From NCBI GenBank assembly GCA_965277275.1, contig CBDICG010000002.1, forward strand, positions 2,666,001-2,730,000: a DNA stretch of 64,000 nucleotides. The letters are read 5' to 3'. The notes beneath the pieces are model-generated. The model ran no database searches. It saw only the letters and a list, made by a program, of their open reading frames with translations, and was not told the DNA's origin. The DNA is from HLUCCA09 sp965277275 (lineage in GTDB: Bacteria > Pseudomonadota > Alphaproteobacteria > Rhodobacterales > Rhodobacteraceae). Below, piece by piece: positions 62,080 through 64,000 of this stretch; position 1 is the first letter of the stretch, and the number at the start of each line of letters is the position of its first letter. Both the position numbers and the translations under genes were made by a program.

Positions 62080-62106
62080 GAGGTATTTGGGCCAAGATGA
62101 AGGGGG
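62080..62106. repeat. Dispersed intergenic motif, copy 2
   Basis: GAGGTATTTGGGCCAAGATG followed by AAGGGGG, related to the motif at 12966-12999. Same orientation, at the 3' side of the minus-strand HlyD gene (stop 62156). Confidence 0.4.
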
Positions 62107-62155
62107 CGGCCTCGCGAGAGTTGGGGGGCGGTGTACCCTCCGGCCCGATTGGGCC

Positions 62156-63391
62156 TTACTGCAGGACGCGTTGGGCGATCCGCTTGCCGTCTTCCACCGC
62201 CGCCGATGGGTAGAGGACGACGCTTGTGTCGTCCGTGAGGCCCGAGAGCACCTCTGCGGAAATGCCGTTGGACTGACCGATCTCGACGGCGCGCAGCTCG
62301 GCCACCCCTTCGGATTCCACGAAGACGGCCCATTCCTCGCGCGCGCGAAAGAGCGCGCTGGCCGGGACCCGCAGCGCATCGGTGCTTTCCCAGACGACGA
62401 TGCGGGCCTCTACACGGTAGCCGTGCCCGAGCCCGCAATGCGCCTTGGGCGGACAGCTCATCGCGACGGTGACCGGCACGCGCTGCTCCTCGACGCCCAG
62501 TGCCGAGACCTTGGTAACGGCGAAGGGATCGACGCGCTCGACCGTGCCGTCGAGCGCGTCGGGGCCGCCCCAATCCTCGATGATCACCCGGTCCCCGGCG
62601 CTTACCTGCACGGCGTCGGAGGAGAGCAGGTCGACGACCACTTCGAGGTCGTCCTCGATATCGCCGATCTCCATGATCGGGGCGCCGGCGGGCAGTGTCG
62701 TCTCGCTCTCCTGAATGACCCTCAGGATGCGCCCATCGGCGGGGGCGTGCACGGGGATATCATCGGTCGCACCGGAGCCGAGCGCGGCGGAGAGCCCCTG
62801 ATCGTCGAAGCCGATCAGCTCGGCCCGGGCATTGGCGAGCATTGCTTGCCGCATCGCGATGGCGGCTTCCGAGGTTTCGACCGAGGCGGCGGCGACGCGC
62901 GCCTCCTGACGCGCGCGGTCGAGCGCTGCGGGGGAGGCGACCTGCCGCTCGGCCAGGCTCTCGACGCGGGAAAGGTCGGCGATCGCGAGATCGGCACGCG
63001 CGACCGCGGCGTTGCGATCCGCCCGTGCGACGCGCAAGGCGGCGTTGGCGGCGTCGACGGCGGCGACCGCCTGTTCACGGGTGCGCACATCGAGCGCGGC
63101 GGGGTTGATCGGGCGCATGTGGGCAACGACCGTCTCGCCGCGCACGACCGCATCGCCCGGCGTGACGCTGACGCGTTGCAGCAGCCCGGCCACGGGGGTC
63201 GAGACGATGTAGGGCTCGGTCACGCGGGTCCGGCCCTCTTCGTCGATGGTCACCATGAGCGGGCCGCGGGTGACTGTCCCGAGATCGACAAGGACGGGCT
63301 GCGGCCAGAACGCGGCCACAAGGGCGGCGCCTGCGAGGGCCGCGGCCCCGAGGGTCAGGATCGTGCGCGTTTTGCGTTGTGTGCGGGCCAT
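62156..63391 (-). CDS. HlyD/MacA-type periplasmic adaptor protein
   Basis: 411 residues. N-terminal membrane anchor (TILTLGAAALAGAALVAAFWPQ), lipoyl-like half domain, helical hairpin (about 105-190, AAVDAANAALRVARADRNAAVARADLAIADL), second lipoyl half (DIPVHAPADGRILRV) and beta barrel. It partners with the FtsX-type permease encoded directly upstream (63395), as in MacAB-type or ABC exporters. The ATPase would lie further upstream, beyond the window. No outer-membrane channel is in the window. Stop codon TAG-type at the start of the dispersed-repeat region. Confidence 0.88.
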   Translation of the reverse strand: MARTQRKTRTILTLGAAALAGAALVAAFWPQPVLVDLGTVTRGPLMVTIDEEGRTRVTEPYIVSTPVAGLLQRVSVTPGDAVVRGETVVAHMRPINPAALDVRTREQAVAAVDAANAALRVARADRNAAVARADLAIADLSRVESLAERQVASPAALDRARQEARVAAASVETSEAAIAMRQAMLANARAELIGFDDQGLSAALGSGATDDIPVHAPADGRILRVIQESETTLPAGAPIMEIGDIEDDLEVVVDLLSSDAVQVSAGDRVIIEDWGGPDALDGTVERVDPFAVTKVSALGVEEQRVPVTVAMSCPPKAHCGLGHGYRVEARIVVWESTDALRVPASALFRAREEWAVFVESEGVAELRAVEIGQSNGISAEVLSGLTDDTSVVLYPSAAVEDGKRIAQRVLQ

Positions 63392-63394
63392 GGC

Positions 63395-64000
63395 TCACTC
63401 CCGTGTCTTGAGGACGCCGATCAGGTCAATGCGGTCAAGCTCGCGCTTGACCATCGCGCCCGAGATGACGGCGGCGCCGATCACGACGAGGGCCGCCATT
63501 CCGACGCTCGTGCGGTCGATCCCGCCGGGGATCTGGTAGAGCTCCGTCGAGAAGCCTTCGGCGATCACATGGGAAAGGCCATAGCCGAGGGCCACCCCGA
63601 CCGGCAAGGCGGCGAGGGTGACAACGGCAAGCTCACCGAGAAGAACAAAGGCGGCTTCCCCCTTGGAGAAGCCGATGACCCGGAGCGCGGCGAGATCGCG
63701 GGCACGCTCGGCAAAGGCGATACGCGCGGCGTTGTAGACGATACCGAAGGTGATGATGAAGGCGATGGCGCCGTTGATGTAGCGCGTTGCCCCTGCGCCC
63801 GAATCCATCAGGCGCTCGATGGCGGCGCGGGCGTCCGACTTGCGGGAAACGCCGGCAACGGTCGGCAGGTCCTTGAGGTGGGCGAGGATCGCGGCGCTCC
63901 GGGCGGTGTCGATGGTCAGGTAAGCCCCCGAGATCCGCCCCGGCTCGCCGAGCGCGCGCCCGAGCGTCTCGAGCCGGACATAGGCGGGCGCGCCGACGAG
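63395..64000 (-). CDS. FtsX/MacB-type ABC transporter permease, C-terminal part (cut by window end)
   Basis: About 202 residues are visible; the frame stays open to base 64000 with no start, so this is the 3' part. The C-terminal block INGAIAFIITFGIVYNAARIAFAERARDLAALRVIGFSKGEAAFVLLGELAVVTLAALPVGVALGYGLSHVI is the FtsX core; it ends KRELDRIDLIGVLKTRE, typical of the LolC/FtsX-like family. It lies 3 bases before the adaptor gene. Substrate unknown. Confidence 0.85.
   Translation of the reverse strand, partial: LVGAPAYVRLETLGRALGEPGRISGAYLTIDTARSAAILAHLKDLPTVAGVSRKSDARAAIERLMDSGAGATRYINGAIAFIITFGIVYNAARIAFAERARDLAALRVIGFSKGEAAFVLLGELAVVTLAALPVGVALGYGLSHVIAEGFSTELYQIPGGIDRTSVGMAALVVIGAAVISGAMVKRELDRIDLIGVLKTRE

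Larger units (their letters stand above)
61523..62155. other. 630-base G-rich region with microsatellite
   Basis: Between cls and the HlyD-type gene, both on the minus strand. The plus strand is G-rich (about 61670-61760 has GGCGGGGGCGGG and GGAGGG runs), then comes the hexanucleotide array. A dispersed repeat copy sits at 62080-62106. Long frames on the minus strand here encode SPSPSP and LPLPLP runs from the repeat and are not convincing genes. Confidence 0.6.

Noticed and set aside
61519..62379. Minus-strand frame encoding a long SPSPSP run
   Set aside because: The run is the translated GGGAGA microsatellite; flanking sequence has no protein character and it overlaps the end of the HlyD-type gene.

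Overview
The window is GC-rich, mostly gene-dense DNA with many 1- to 10-base gene overlaps (ATGA, GTGA), GTG/TTG starts and short intergenic gaps. The gene set suggests a marine-type alphaproteobacterium of the Rhodobacteraceae (Roseobacter-like): a split cobalamin methionine synthase, a Mn-type SitABCD transporter, a TctCBA transporter with a class III CoA-transferase, long PutA, TamA/TamB, a MipA/OmpV protein, a VPLPA-CTERM protein, DUF2061, and two cold-shock proteins with matching leaders. No rRNA, tRNA, CRISPR array, phage or insertion sequence was seen. Genus is not determined. Two TGT-N12-ACA boxes between hemE and hemC resemble PpsR/CrtJ sites, which hints at a photosynthetic (possibly aerobic anoxygenic) lineage, but no photosynthesis gene lies in the window.

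Layout. 1-6.7 kb: DUF2061 protein, XRE regulator, acetate kinase (ackA), and methionine synthase encoded as two overlapping genes. 6.7-11.1 kb: a structured intergenic element, a Fur/Mur-type operator, then sitABCD; one permease carries an extra C-terminal domain resembling DtxR/MntR. 11.2-15.6 kb: a GINT1-like protein, an SH3 protein, a 2-hydroxyacid dehydrogenase and a membrane protein. 15.7-20.2 kb: tctCBA plus CoA-transferase, ending in a perfect 20-bp hairpin opposite putA. 20.3-31.1 kb: putA, an M48 peptidase, a VWA protein, and an RND pump with its adaptor, divergent from a TetR regulator across a symmetric operator/promoter region.

31.1-38.3 kb: a secreted protein, two translationally coupled small c-type cytochromes, small unknown proteins, CspA, and the bufferin operon (bufA-bufB-bufC-doxX, minus strand). 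In this operon a Cys-containing secreted precursor is predicted to be modified by a DUF692/MNIO enzyme with its DUF2063 partner to make a copper-binding peptide. A terminator-like hairpin follows the precursor gene and a classical terminator closes the operon. 38.3-49.9 kb: thrS, an aldehyde dehydrogenase, tamB-tamA, a ParA-like ATPase, and a second CspA. 49.9-53.4 kb: a gene-poor stretch with tandem repeats, a stand-alone DUF4157 protein, MipA/OmpV, TerB and a lipoprotein. 53.5-57.5 kb: hemF, a GNAT protein and divergent hemE/hemC. 57.8-64 kb: a quinone-oxidoreductase-like protein, a RibD_C/DHFR-like gene broken by one in-frame TGA, an endonuclease-family protein with cardiolipin synthase, a G-rich hexanucleotide microsatellite, and a HlyD-type adaptor followed by an FtsX-type permease cut by the window end.

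The most distinctive systems are the bufferin operon with its internal terminator-like hairpin, the hemE-hemC double PpsR-like operator, the SitC-DtxR-like fusion, and the structured element upstream of sitA.
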